This document shows positions 15,933 to 24,862 of a stretch of 64,000 nucleotides of DNA, in pieces. Where the stretch lies: NCBI GenBank assembly GCA_002452405.1, contig DKFP01000014.1, forward strand, positions 310,001-374,000, in the 5' to 3' direction. Position 1 is the stretch's first letter, and the number at the start of each line of letters is the position of its first letter. Origin of the DNA: Deferribacteraceae bacterium UBA6793 (lineage in GTDB: Bacteria; Chrysiogenota; Deferribacteres; Deferribacterales; Geovibrionaceae). The notes below the pieces were generated by a model. The model was given only the letters and a program-made list of their open reading frames with translations, was not told the origin of the DNA and searched no databases. A program made the translations under genes and the position numbers.

Positions 15933-17792
15933 ATGCTTAAATACATAATTGCAGGAATTGCTTTAACAGTTTGCGTTGCGGCGTTTGTGTATTTCGGGTT
16001 CTATCATACAGGTAAGACAGTTGTCGGTTGTATGTCCGAAAACTGCCATGCCGGAATAGAATATCCTTCGAAAAATCATGAGATCCCATGCGAACAGTGC
16101 CACGGCGGCGACCCGAAGGCTGTGGACAAGACTGTTGCTCACGCGAACATGCTTGGGGGGCGCAATCCCGGCGATCCTTCCGTCTGGGACAAGACCTGCG
16201 GGCAGTGTCACCAGTACCAGCTTGAACGGGTTTCGAGAACGCTTATGTATACCGCCACAGGGATGATAAAAAACTCTCAGCAGGCATGGGACGATTATAA
16301 GGGCAAATTGTACAGCACCCACGGTGCGGATGGGTTCGACGCGGAGGGGAATCCTCAGAAAAGACCGTCCGTTGCGGAGCTTGAGGAGCTTTCCGGCGAG
16401 CTTTACAGAAAATTCTGTGCTGCCTGCCACGTCGGTTACGATAAACTGGAGGGCTACCGCGCCCACCACTCTTCCGGCTGTTCCGCCTGCCATTTCAACC
16501 ACTCTGTTGAGGGTACGTACAAAGGCGGCGACAAGAGTATCCACGGCAAAGGACCCTACCCTGAGAAACACGAGATATCCGCCCTCCCCTCAAACGACGT
16601 CTGCCTCACATGCCACAACAGAAGCGGGCGCATCGCTTTGTCATACGAGGGCTTTTACGATGGCAACAACTCACTTGTGCCCACGAAAGACGGCTATCCC
16701 GGACCGGATCTTATAGACGGTGTGCGAAACGTCCGCCACATGCAGGCGGATATCCACTTCGATTTCGGTATGGAGTGCATCGACTGCCACACCTCCGCGG
16801 ACATGATGGGCGACGGATATATGTACGAGAACATGTACATGCAGATAGAGACCGCCTGCGAGGACTGCCACGGCACGGAAAAAGAGCTTCCCAAAACGCA
16901 GAAGGTTACGAAGGAGAACAGCAGACCTGTCCGCGAATCGCAGAACTATGCGTTCAGGGTTAATTACGGCGATGAGATGGTGCTCACCTCCAAAGGGCGC
17001 ATGTATTCCAACGTGCGCAAAGAGAACGGCAAATATTATCTGTATACCAAGCGCGAGGGCAAGCGCATAGAGATAAAGACGGTTAAGGGCAAGGACAACC
17101 ACGGTGTTTACGGTCACGACCGGATGGAGTGTTACACATGCCACTCAAATACCGTTGTCCAGTGCTATGGCTGCCACACTTCATACGACAAGAGCGAGAA
17201 GATGACCGACCTTATAAAGGGGGAGGACACCTTCGGTGCATTCAGTGAAAAAGAGGATTTCCGCACCCTGTTCCCCTTCCCTCTGGGTGTTAATCAGCGC
17301 GGGAGGATATCCCCTGTAACCCCAGGCTGTCAGACTTTTCTGACAGTTATGGACGAAAAGGGCGAGATGGTTATGGACGATTACGTCTTCAACTACAGAG
17401 GCGAAAAGAATTTCAAATTTGCACCGTTTTACAGCCACAACACGGGTAAAAAGGCGGTAAGCTGCGAGACGTGCCATGGCAAACTAGCGTTCGCGGGTTA
17501 TGGGCAGGGACTTGTTTCCGTTAGTAAAAAGAACATCAACAGCGCGTATCTGTGCGATAAGTGCGATAAACCGCTGGATTCGCTGTACAGCATAAAGGGC
17601 GGCAAACAGGATGTTATATCCGATGTTGTCCGCGACCATTCAAGGATATTGAACAACAATGAGCTGGCTTCCATGGTTCGTGCGAACCAGTGCATTGTGT
17701 GCCACGAAAAAGGAGAAGGCAGGATATATGGCAAGAAGTTTTCATACGACAGTGTTCTTTCTGACCCTATGCATAAGCCTCTGCTTGACTGA
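15933..17792 (+). CDS. Membrane-anchored dodecahaem cytochrome c
   Basis: The 619-residue protein starts with an uncleaved-looking anchor (residues 3-24). It contains eleven CxxCH sites (CEQCH, CGQCH, CAACH, CSACH, CLTCH, CIDCH, CEDCH, CYTCH, CYGCH, CETCH, CIVCH) and a first CX4CH site, CMSENCH at 33-39. A twelfth CxxC at 541-544 (CDKCD) has lost its His. It would sit in or on the inner membrane facing the periplasm, carrying electrons between the quinone pool and periplasmic or outer-membrane partners. It overlaps the decahaem gene by 65 bp, implying coupled synthesis. Confidence 0.88.
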   Translation: MLKYIIAGIALTVCVAAFVYFGFYHTGKTVVGCMSENCHAGIEYPSKNHEIPCEQCHGGDPKAVDKTVAHANMLGGRNPGDPSVWDKTCGQCHQYQLERVSRTLMYTATGMIKNSQQAWDDYKGKLYSTHGADGFDAEGNPQKRPSVAELEELSGELYRKFCAACHVGYDKLEGYRAHHSSGCSACHFNHSVEGTYKGGDKSIHGKGPYPEKHEISALPSNDVCLTCHNRSGRIALSYEGFYDGNNSLVPTKDGYPGPDLIDGVRNVRHMQADIHFDFGMECIDCHTSADMMGDGYMYENMYMQIETACEDCHGTEKELPKTQKVTKENSRPVRESQNYAFRVNYGDEMVLTSKGRMYSNVRKENGKYYLYTKREGKRIEIKTVKGKDNHGVYGHDRMECYTCHSNTVVQCYGCHTSYDKSEKMTDLIKGEDTFGAFSEKEDFRTLFPFPLGVNQRGRISPVTPGCQTFLTVMDEKGEMVMDDYVFNYRGEKNFKFAPFYSHNTGKKAVSCETCHGKLAFAGYGQGLVSVSKKNINSAYLCDKCDKPLDSLYSIKGGKQDVISDVVRDHSRILNNNELASMVRANQCIVCHEKGEGRIYGKKFSYDSVLSDPMHKPLLD

Positions 17793-19005
17793 AAGCGGCT
17801 TTGCACTGGAAAAAAGCGATAAAAACTGCGCCGCCTGCCACAAAGAGCGGGTTACTGGAGTGCACGCAAAACAGAAGTGCGAAACCTGCCATGCGCCCAA
17901 TAAAGAGCATTTTGATAAAGCTGCGGACTTCTCCGTTTCGGCTAAGGGATGTCTTAACTGTCATAAGGAATACTCAGGAATACTGAAAAATCCGATGGCA
18001 CACAGGAGCGCTGAAAAGGCTTATGTGGAAAAGACATACGGACGTGTTGACGGACAGTTCTGGAACAAGAACTGTCAGAACTGCCATGTGCAGAGCTGTA
18101 TGAACTGTCACGACGGCGGAAACCCGCACGCTATAAAGAAACCTTCGACAGACAACTGTCAGGAGTGCCACAGGGATTATTATACAGGCATAGAATACAG
18201 CGGATACGGACAGCGTGAAGACCATGAACGCTATTCAAGGGGTAAGGAGCATAAAGGCGGTAAATACGCCTCCATGCTGCCGGACGTGCATCATACAAAG
18301 GGTATGACATGCGGCGAATGTCACTCCATGAAGAGCCTTGCGGAGGGCAGAACGTTTTCAAAAACCTGCACCGACTGCCATGTTATGAACAAAAATTCGT
18401 CCGTGGAACACTCAATACTTGAGCACAGCCGCATGGAATGTTACACATGCCACTCAGCATGGGCTAATCAGGAGTACGGCACCTTCTGGATATATTTGCA
18501 GAATACTAAATTTGCGGAATATTTCAGATGGGTAAAGCGCCCTCACCTCGATTATGCAAAGAGCAGCCACACCAAGCAGTACGCGGATTTCCCCATAGGT
18601 GTGAACGCGCGGAAGAAGTATTCACCCCTGCGCCCGCAGTATATTGCGCTTGTCACCCATATCAAAGACGACAAGGTTGTCGGCAGGGACAACGAGATGC
18701 TTTCGGCTGATTTCAGGGCTGTTTTTCCCCACACAGTAAGGCGGGAAACAGTGATGTGCGAGAGCTGCCACGCGGACGCGCGCAGGCTCATGCGGGAGCG
18801 GAAAGAGGACAGGCTCTATCTGACCGATAAGGATGGTTTGCCGTTTGAGAGTTTTTATAACTTCAATGGGTTCAAGGTTGTGAATGGTCGATTTATAAAT
18901 GATTCTGAATACAAAAGAATTGTGAACAAAAATAAGGAATATAAGAAAGCGTCCATGAAAAAATGGCGTCAGGTGACGGACGTTGTTGAAAGTGCAGGGA
19001 AATAG
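17728..19005 (+). CDS. Periplasmic decahaem cytochrome c
   Basis: The start is ATG 17728 (AGGAG about 13 nt upstream; the signal peptide begins here); 425 residues. A cleavable signal ends near GFALE. Ten CxxCH sites are present: CAACH, CETCH, CLNCH, CQNCH, CMNCH, CQECH, CGECH, CTDCH, CYTCH, CESCH. The segment around CYTCHSAW and the later phenylalanine/tyrosine-rich region parallel the upstream dodecahaem protein (shared MECYTCHS), suggesting common descent. With the porin and lipoprotein upstream it could form a trans-envelope electron path. Confidence 0.86.
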   Translation: MARSFHTTVFFLTLCISLCLTESGFALEKSDKNCAACHKERVTGVHAKQKCETCHAPNKEHFDKAADFSVSAKGCLNCHKEYSGILKNPMAHRSAEKAYVEKTYGRVDGQFWNKNCQNCHVQSCMNCHDGGNPHAIKKPSTDNCQECHRDYYTGIEYSGYGQREDHERYSRGKEHKGGKYASMLPDVHHTKGMTCGECHSMKSLAEGRTFSKTCTDCHVMNKNSSVEHSILEHSRMECYTCHSAWANQEYGTFWIYLQNTKFAEYFRWVKRPHLDYAKSSHTKQYADFPIGVNARKKYSPLRPQYIALVTHIKDDKVVGRDNEMLSADFRAVFPHTVRRETVMCESCHADARRLMRERKEDRLYLTDKDGLPFESFYNFNGFKVVNGRFINDSEYKRIVNKNKEYKKASMKKWRQVTDVVESAGK

Positions 19006-19538
19006 GTTTCCAGAGCATTTTTCATATGAGATGGAATATTTCATAGAGCAATGAGATCGCCGCGTCGCTATATTCGACAATTAATTGAAAGTAGACTCAT
19101 TCAGCCTTCGGCTAGTGCTCCTCGCGAAGACGGAGGAAGACCACGTCTCTGCGAACCCCATAGGGGTGAAGCAGTCTCGTCTTTTATATGTACGACAATA
19201 ACATATGCAAAATGCTCTAATACAGCGGTGCGGCGGTAATATATTGCACTGAGAATTCTATGTGGTTCAGATTGCTTCGTCAACCTGCGGTTTCCTCGCA
19301 AAGACGTGACTTTTATTCTGTCTTCGCGAGGGCTTTATGCCCGAAGCGATCTCATCTTTAATTAAAAGCATCATCAAATATACGATACGACATTGTAATT
19401 ATAAATAAACGATGTTGTTATTGAAAAAACAAATACAATACTTCAGAGTCTGATATCTTCTAATTCTTTTATATTTCGATTTAATTCAAAGTAAAATTGT
19501 ATACAGTATTTTTACTTCATGTTCTTTACTTATAACTA
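19006..19538. other. Non-coding stretch containing repeat copy A
   Basis: This roughly 530-bp gap between the decahaem cytochrome and the molybdoenzyme promoter holds a 303-bp repeat element (listed separately) followed by about 180 bp of AT-rich sequence. Short open frames across it follow the repeat and show no family features. Confidence 0.6.
19052..19354. repeat. Dispersed palindromic repeat, copy A (compound, 303 bp)
   Basis: The element is bounded by a perfect 9-bp inverted repeat TGAGATCGC / GCGATCTCA. Its right part (19269-19354, 86 bp) matches the layout of copy C (AGATTGCTTCGTCA, then CCTGC, TTCCTCGCAAAGAC). Its left part resembles copies B and D (GTCTCTGCGA, GCAGTCTC). It is probably two units joined back to back. 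Confidence 0.65.
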
Positions 19539-19566
19539 TTGACAAATCCACTGGTATGTTTATTAT
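19539..19566 (+). promoter_or_regulatory. Sigma-70-type promoter of the molybdoenzyme operon
   Basis: TTGACA (19539-19544), a 16-bp spacer and TATTAT (19561-19566) lie 63 bp upstream of the molybdoenzyme ATG. This is the best consensus -35 box in the window. Confidence 0.7.
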
Positions 19567-19592
19567 TGTATTTAGTTCAAGCAAGATACAGA

Positions 19593-19624
19593 TGTCCCTC
19601 ATCACGCAAAAATCAAGAGGGACA
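19593..19624 (+). promoter_or_regulatory. Leader hairpin covering the ribosome-binding site of the molybdoenzyme gene
   Basis: TGTCCCTC (19593-19600) is perfectly complementary to GAGGGACA (19617-19624), with a 16-nt loop. The 3' arm contains the only purine-rich ribosome-binding site before ATG 19629, so the folded leader would block initiation. There is no U-tract, so it is not a terminator. Confidence 0.5.
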
Positions 19625-19628
19625 CAAG

Positions 19629-21818
19629 ATGAAAAGCAAAATCTCCCGCAGGCGGTTTATACAGGGAACCCTTGCCGCTGGTGCGGCGGCGGCGACTCTG
19701 CCGTCACTCAGTCTTGTCGCAGGAGAGGTTGAGCACTCTACCCCATCCGGAATTACATACACCCAGAACTGGTGCGAGATGTGTTTCTGGAAGTGCGGCC
19801 TCACGGCGAAGGTTGTCGATGGGAAAGTAGCGAAACTGGAAGGTCAGAAGGACTGCCCCAGCAACTTCGGAAAACTTTGCGCAAAGGGCAACTCCGGCGT
19901 TTTCCAGCTTTACGACCCCGACAGATTACAAAAGCCTCTCATCCGCACGGGTGAAAGAGGGTCTGGTCAGTTCAAAGAAGTCTCATGGGATGAGGCAATT
20001 AAGTACATCGCCGAAAAAGCGAACGGACTTAAAGCCAAGTATGGTCCTGAGACCTTCACTCTTTTTGCCCACGGTTCCGGCGAGCACTCTTTTGTCGATC
20101 TTATCCATATAATGGGTTCTCCCAATATATGCATTCCCTCATACTCCCAGTGTACTGGAAGCAGGGATATCGGCTGGGCGCTTACATACGGAAAACCGGT
20201 CGGAGGCAAGGAGCCTGTGGATTCCGAGAACGCAAAATGCATTATGCTCCTCGGGCGTAACATAGCGGAGGCACTCCACGTAGGCGAGCTTCAGGATTTC
20301 ATAAACGGCTGTGCAAACGGCGCTTATGTTATCTATGTTGACCCCAGATACAGCAAAACCGCTGCAAAATCCAATAAGTATATGATGATCAAACCCGGAA
20401 CAGACACCGCTCTGCTTCTGGCGATGATCAACTATATCCTTGTTAAAGAGATATATAACAAAGATTTCGTTGAAAACTACACATCCGGTCTGGAGGAGCT
20501 GCGCGAGCACGTTCGCCAGTATACCGTTAAATGGGCATCAGAGATAACCGAGATACCCGAAAAAGACATTATAGAGTCTGCTGAAAGACTCTGCGCGGCA
20601 GCACCCCACTGCTATATCCACCCCGGACGCCGTCTTACCAGATACGGCACGGACACCCAGTTTGTAAGGGCTATTGCTATTCTTAACGCACTTATGGGCA
20701 ACTGGGAACAGCCGGGCGGTATATACAGACCGGTGCCTCTGAAACTCGATACGCCGCATATGGTTCACGACCTTGAACGTGTTGAGGCGGACAGAGCAGA
20801 CGGCGCGGGTACTGATTTCCCCATAGCGTCAACCGATCTTGGTCTTGCGAACAAAATGATGCAGGCTATCGCTGAGCAGAAACATCCTCTCAAGGGAATG
20901 TTCGTTTACGGCTGCAACCCGTTCCACAATCAGGGCAGTACGGAGACCGTGGAAAAGGCTATCAAGGCGAGCGAGCTTATCGTAACCTGTGAGATATACA
21001 TGACGGATACCGCATGGTATTCAGACGTTGTTCTGCCGGAATCCACATATCTGGAAAGGTATGACCCCATAATCATCACATCGAGAAAGAGCGGTTACAT
21101 CCAGTATCGCGAACCTGCGGTCAAGCCCCTGTACGACACTCTCGGCGGCTGGGAGATTGCGGCGCGGCTTTCAAAAGCCATGGGCTATGAAAACCATTTC
21201 ATGGATGTGCGCGAGTATAATAAAGAGTTTCTTGATTCCATCGGGCTTACCGAGGAGAACATGAAGAAACACGGGTGCCTTGTGGGCGCAGAGGGCGATC
21301 CATTCCCTGTGGGATCCGGCGCGGAACCTGAGTTCCACACACCTTCCGGCAAAGCGGAGCTGTTCAGCAGTATGATGGACGATCTGGGTTACGAGGCGTT
21401 GCCCTCCTATGAAGCACCCCCCATGCCAAAAGGCGACGAGTTCAGGCTTCTGTTCGGTCGTCTCAGCTTCCATACCCACGCCAGAACACAGAACAACGCG
21501 TGGCTGCTTGCCCTGCACCATTCGCAGGTAGATCTCTGGATAAACAGTGATCGGGCGAAGAACCTCGGCATTAAAAATGGTGACGATGTGTGTATTGTCA
21601 AAGGCGATAAAAAGAGCCACCCGTGTAAGGCAAAGGTTGTGGACTACATCCATAAGGATGCCATATTTATCCCCCACGGCTTCGGTTCCGTAAGCAAGAT
21701 GCTGACCAGAGTGGTTGGTGTGGGCGCGCGTGATTCTGATTTCACATCGGATGTTACAGACCCCGTCAGCGGTTCGGCAGGCTTCCATAACGGATTCGTC
21801 AAAGTTGTAAAGGCATAA
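19629..21818 (+). CDS. Molybdopterin oxidoreductase, Psr/Phs type catalytic subunit
   Basis: The start is ATG 19629; 729 residues. A Tat signal (SRRRFIQ) leads to export. A 4Fe-4S site follows (C49, C52, C56, C84), then the Mo-bisPGD domains. The predicted Mo ligand is Cys175 (SYSQCTGSRD), as in polysulfide, thiosulfate and selenite reductases, rather than Ser or Sec. A C-terminal dinucleotide-binding domain is present (LLFGRLSFHTHARTQNN onward). With its FeS and NrfD subunits it forms a PsrABC-like complex that takes electrons from menaquinol to a periplasmic sulfur or selenium compound; arsenate reductase is less likely from the motifs. Confidence 0.87.
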   Translation: MKSKISRRRFIQGTLAAGAAAATLPSLSLVAGEVEHSTPSGITYTQNWCEMCFWKCGLTAKVVDGKVAKLEGQKDCPSNFGKLCAKGNSGVFQLYDPDRLQKPLIRTGERGSGQFKEVSWDEAIKYIAEKANGLKAKYGPETFTLFAHGSGEHSFVDLIHIMGSPNICIPSYSQCTGSRDIGWALTYGKPVGGKEPVDSENAKCIMLLGRNIAEALHVGELQDFINGCANGAYVIYVDPRYSKTAAKSNKYMMIKPGTDTALLLAMINYILVKEIYNKDFVENYTSGLEELREHVRQYTVKWASEITEIPEKDIIESAERLCAAAPHCYIHPGRRLTRYGTDTQFVRAIAILNALMGNWEQPGGIYRPVPLKLDTPHMVHDLERVEADRADGAGTDFPIASTDLGLANKMMQAIAEQKHPLKGMFVYGCNPFHNQGSTETVEKAIKASELIVTCEIYMTDTAWYSDVVLPESTYLERYDPIIITSRKSGYIQYREPAVKPLYDTLGGWEIAARLSKAMGYENHFMDVREYNKEFLDSIGLTEENMKKHGCLVGAEGDPFPVGSGAEPEFHTPSGKAELFSSMMDDLGYEALPSYEAPPMPKGDEFRLLFGRLSFHTHARTQNNAWLLALHHSQVDLWINSDRAKNLGIKNGDDVCIVKGDKKSHPCKAKVVDYIHKDAIFIPHGFGSVSKMLTRVVGVGARDSDFTSDVTDPVSGSAGFHNGFVKVVKA

Positions 21819-21831
21819 GGGGGATGCAAAG

Positions 21832-22395
21832 ATGAAAAAGAAATACGCAATGGCATATATTGTTGACCGCTGTGTAGACTGCAAGGCTTGTATGGTGGCG
21901 TGTAAGGCGGAATGGCATGTTCCGGAGGAAGATTTCCGCACCCACATAGACACGGGTAAAAGCCCTGACTATACAGACAAGCTGAGGCTGCACTTCCTTC
22001 CCCACCAGTGCAACCACTGCGACGATGCTCCCTGTGTAACCGTTTGCCCCACAAAGGCAAGCTATAAAAGGGAAGACGGCATAGTGTCCATCAATCAGAA
22101 GATATGCGTCGGCTGTAAATATTGTATAGTATCATGTCCTTACGACGCGAGATTTTTTAACCATGAACTTGGCGTGGCAGAGAAATGCACTTTCTGCCTG
22201 CCCAGAATAGCTGAAGGACTTGCCCCCGCATGTGTTACAACCTGCCCCGGCAACGTCAGGGTCTTCGGGGACGTTAACGACCCCAAGAGCGAAATATCCG
22301 CTCTGCTGAGAGATGCCTCGGAGAAACACTATAAGGTGTGGAAACTGCGTCAGGACCTCGGCACAGAGCCGAATATCTATTACGTGCAGAAGTAG
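21832..22395 (+). CDS. 4Fe-4S electron-transfer subunit (PsrB/DmsB-like)
   Basis: This 187-residue ferredoxin has four cluster-binding sets: CVDCKACMVACK, CNHCDDAPCVTVCP, CVGCKYCIVSCP and CTFCLPRIAEG...CVTTCP. It starts 13 bp after the catalytic subunit. It has no signal of its own and is normally exported bound to the Tat-bearing subunit. It passes electrons from the membrane subunit to the Mo site. Confidence 0.93.
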   Translation: MKKKYAMAYIVDRCVDCKACMVACKAEWHVPEEDFRTHIDTGKSPDYTDKLRLHFLPHQCNHCDDAPCVTVCPTKASYKREDGIVSINQKICVGCKYCIVSCPYDARFFNHELGVAEKCTFCLPRIAEGLAPACVTTCPGNVRVFGDVNDPKSEISALLRDASEKHYKVWKLRQDLGTEPNIYYVQK

Positions 22396-22404
22396 GAGGG
22401 CGGT

Positions 22405-23334
22405 ATGGTTTTTCAGGAAGCATTTGAATGGTATATCGCCGTTTATCTTTTCCTCGCCGGCGTCGGCGCGGGTTCGATAGTTGCGGCTGTATTGGCGGAT
22501 ATGTATGACAGAGAGAAATATATTTCGTTCATAAAATCGGCGAGCGTGATAGGTATGCCGCTGGTTGCAATAGGTATATTCTTTCTGTACATAGACCTCG
22601 GACAGGGTATGTGGAAGCCGTGGCTGCTGCTTCTTCTGTTCGTAAACCCCACGTCTGCTATATCATGGGGTACGGGTATACTGACACTTTTTATAATTTT
22701 TTCGATGCTGTACGCAATGTACAACCTCGGACTTTCAAGACTGGTGAGCTTTATGGGCGGCTGGCTACCCAAGCTCATCGACGGTATGGGAAGCAGCAAA
22801 TGGATTAAATGGATGCTTATCCTTACAGGTATCTGCACTGCGGGATACACGGCGGTTCTGCTTGGTGTGCTGAGGGCTATACCCTTCTGGCACCAGACGT
22901 CTCTGCCCATCCTGTTCATAATCTCCGCGACATCCACAGGTATCTCCGGAGCTATGATAATTCGCGAGCTTGCTTTCAAAACAGAAGATAGTATGCACAA
23001 GATAGAGACAACCCACTTTTATCTGATAGTGCTTGAGATTCTTCTTCTGTTCGGCATGTTTCTCATCGCCATGCAGGGCGTGCCGGAGATGCAGTATTCC
23101 GCGAAGAGCCTTCTCAGCGGCAAATTTGCCATCGAGTTCTGGGCTGTGCTTGTGTTTCTTGGTCTGCTGGTTCCGGCGATTGTATTCGGTCTGGGCGAAA
23201 GCGGTAAGATGCACGTTACAGGCGGAAAACTGATCTTTTTCGAGGCTTTGGTACTTCTGGGGGGTTATTTCCTGCGTTTCCTCATAGTCCACGCAGGGGT
23301 TTATACCCAGAAGTTTACGGACTATATCCAGTAG
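22405..23334 (+). CDS. NrfD/PsrC-family membrane subunit
   Basis: The 309-residue protein has eight to nine predicted transmembrane helices and the NrfD-like N-terminus WYIAVYLFLAGVGAGS. This family oxidises menaquinol and anchors the two exported subunits. It starts 9 bp after the FeS subunit and is followed by a terminator, closing the three-gene operon. Confidence 0.92.
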   Translation: MVFQEAFEWYIAVYLFLAGVGAGSIVAAVLADMYDREKYISFIKSASVIGMPLVAIGIFFLYIDLGQGMWKPWLLLLLFVNPTSAISWGTGILTLFIIFSMLYAMYNLGLSRLVSFMGGWLPKLIDGMGSSKWIKWMLILTGICTAGYTAVLLGVLRAIPFWHQTSLPILFIISATSTGISGAMIIRELAFKTEDSMHKIETTHFYLIVLEILLLFGMFLIAMQGVPEMQYSAKSLLSGKFAIEFWAVLVFLGLLVPAIVFGLGESGKMHVTGGKLIFFEALVLLGGYFLRFLIVHAGVYTQKFTDYIQ

Positions 23335-23348
23335 GTTTTTACGGCGGA

Positions 23349-23377
23349 CGGGAGCCTTCAAAAAGGCTCCCGTTTTT
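23349..23377 (+). terminator. Rho-independent terminator
   Basis: CGGGAGCC/GGCTCCCG stem (8 bp) with a TTCAAAAA loop and TTTTTC tail ends the Psr-like operon. Confidence 0.85.
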
Positions 23378-23420
23378 CAATTATTTATATTATGATATTC
23401 AAAAAATCAGAGGTTTTTTC

Positions 23421-23837
23421 ATGCCCCTTGCTGAAAGCGTCACCAGACGCGGTTTCATCAAAAAACTGTCCGTTTTTATAGGCGGCGCATTTGCGGCTTT
23501 CGGTCTGTACAGGTTTCTTACCCCCGAAGTTGAGGGCGGCGACGTGATTTTAAGCGTTGAAAGTGCGAAGGTGCCGGAGGGCGGCGCGCTGATATTTTCG
23601 GACAAACAGACCGCTGTGATGAAGCTGGACGGAAAGATAACCGCAATGTCTCTGACCTGCACCCATCTGGGCTGTACCGTTGCGCTGGACGGAGACAGGT
23701 TCGCATGTCCCTGCCACGGCAGTGTTTTTGCGCTTAACGGTGATGTTATCAAAGGACCGGCGGTGAAAAGACTTGCGGTGTTTGCCGCAGAGGAAAAGGA
23801 CGGCAAGGTAACGGTCTACCGCAGGAGCGCGGTATGA
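23421..23837 (+). CDS. Rieske iron-sulfur protein
   Basis: This 138-residue protein has a twin-arginine-type N-terminus (TRRGFIKKL) followed by one transmembrane helix that probably stays as an anchor. It has the two Rieske boxes CTHLGC and CPCHGS that bind the 2Fe-2S cluster. It overlaps the cytochrome b gene by 4 nt. Together with that gene and the tetrahaem cytochrome it forms a cytochrome bc-type quinol oxidase that could supply, or draw from, the periplasmic cytochromes. Confidence 0.93.
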   Translation: MPLAESVTRRGFIKKLSVFIGGAFAAFGLYRFLTPEVEGGDVILSVESAKVPEGGALIFSDKQTAVMKLDGKITAMSLTCTHLGCTVALDGDRFACPCHGSVFALNGDVIKGPAVKRLAVFAAEEKDGKVTVYRRSAV

Positions 23838-24862
23838 TATCCCGCTTTTTTGCCCACCTCTTCCCCGTAACATTTAACAAAGACACCCTGCTTTTCCGAA
23901 AAACAGGGTATCTGGGCATAATATGCACCGCTCTGTTCGTTCTGCTTGGAATTACCGGCGTTTTGCTCCTGTTTTACTATTCACCTGAAACAGCAACTGC
24001 TTACAGTTCTATAATGTTTCTTGAGGAGCACGTCGTAGGCGGCGCTTTTATCCGTTCGCTCCACCGCATGTGTTCACATATGCTTCTGGTTTTTGCTGCA
24101 CTGCACCTGTTAAGAACCGTCTTCACGGGTGTTTACGCCGCGCGGAAAAAGAACTGGCAGCTTGGTTATATCATTTTCGGACTTATAGTTTTCGAGGCTT
24201 ATACAGGTTATCTCATGCCTATGGATCAGCTCTCTTTCTGGGCAACCAAAACGGGCATGGAGCTGATGAACACCCTGCCCGCAGGCGTTTTTCTTAAAAA
24301 TCTGCTGATGCCCGACGACGTTGGCGGGCGGCTCACCCTTCTGCGCTTTTTCGCTCTGCATATAGTTTTTCTGCCGACGCTGACACTTATGCTCATTTCA
24401 GCACATCTGTATAATGTGCGCAGGGACGGCGGACTTGTGCCAATGCTTGAGCCTGAAAAGGTGAAATCCCGCGAACAGCTCGTGAGGTTTTCGCTTATCA
24501 TATCGTTTGCCGCAGTTGCGGTTGCTATCCTGCTTTCTGTGATATTCAAAAGCCCGCTGGAACTTCCGGCTGATCCCGCTTCGCCGCCGAACCCCGCAAA
24601 AAGCGCATGGTTTCTGCTGTGGATTCAGGAGATAGTGAGCTGGCGCGCTTCGCTTTTCAATGCCGTTGCCGTGGTTTTTATACTCTGCTATTTTCTGCCG
24701 TCTTTTAATAAGATGCACACTGACCGTGCCGTCTGGTTTGGCAGAAGCGGAAGACCCGTGTGGGTGTTCATGCTGCTGTTAACCGTGTTCATCGTCGTGC
24801 TCACGATAATTGCAGTATATTTCAGGGGGGCAAATTGGGAACTCGTGCCTTTCTATTACTGA
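23834..24862 (+). CDS. Cytochrome b (b6/petD-like, fused)
   Basis: This 342-residue membrane protein starts with the cytochrome b6-like four-helix bundle: RSLHRMCSHMLLVFAALHLLR and FALHIVFLPTLTLMLISAHLY supply the paired His haem ligands. GYLMPMDQLSFWATK occupies the Qo-site segment. The C-terminal helices are reduced compared with mitochondrial-type cytochrome b. It overlaps both neighbours (4 nt and 28 nt), giving tight coupling. Confidence 0.9.
   Translation: MISRFFAHLFPVTFNKDTLLFRKTGYLGIICTALFVLLGITGVLLLFYYSPETATAYSSIMFLEEHVVGGAFIRSLHRMCSHMLLVFAALHLLRTVFTGVYAARKKNWQLGYIIFGLIVFEAYTGYLMPMDQLSFWATKTGMELMNTLPAGVFLKNLLMPDDVGGRLTLLRFFALHIVFLPTLTLMLISAHLYNVRRDGGLVPMLEPEKVKSREQLVRFSLIISFAAVAVAILLSVIFKSPLELPADPASPPNPAKSAWFLLWIQEIVSWRASLFNAVAVVFILCYFLPSFNKMHTDRAVWFGRSGRPVWVFMLLLTVFIVVLTIIAVYFRGANWELVPFYY

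Noticed and set aside
19051..19301. Small open frames on both strands within repeat copy A
   Set aside because: They follow the repeat sequence, lack ribosome-binding sites and show no protein-like features.
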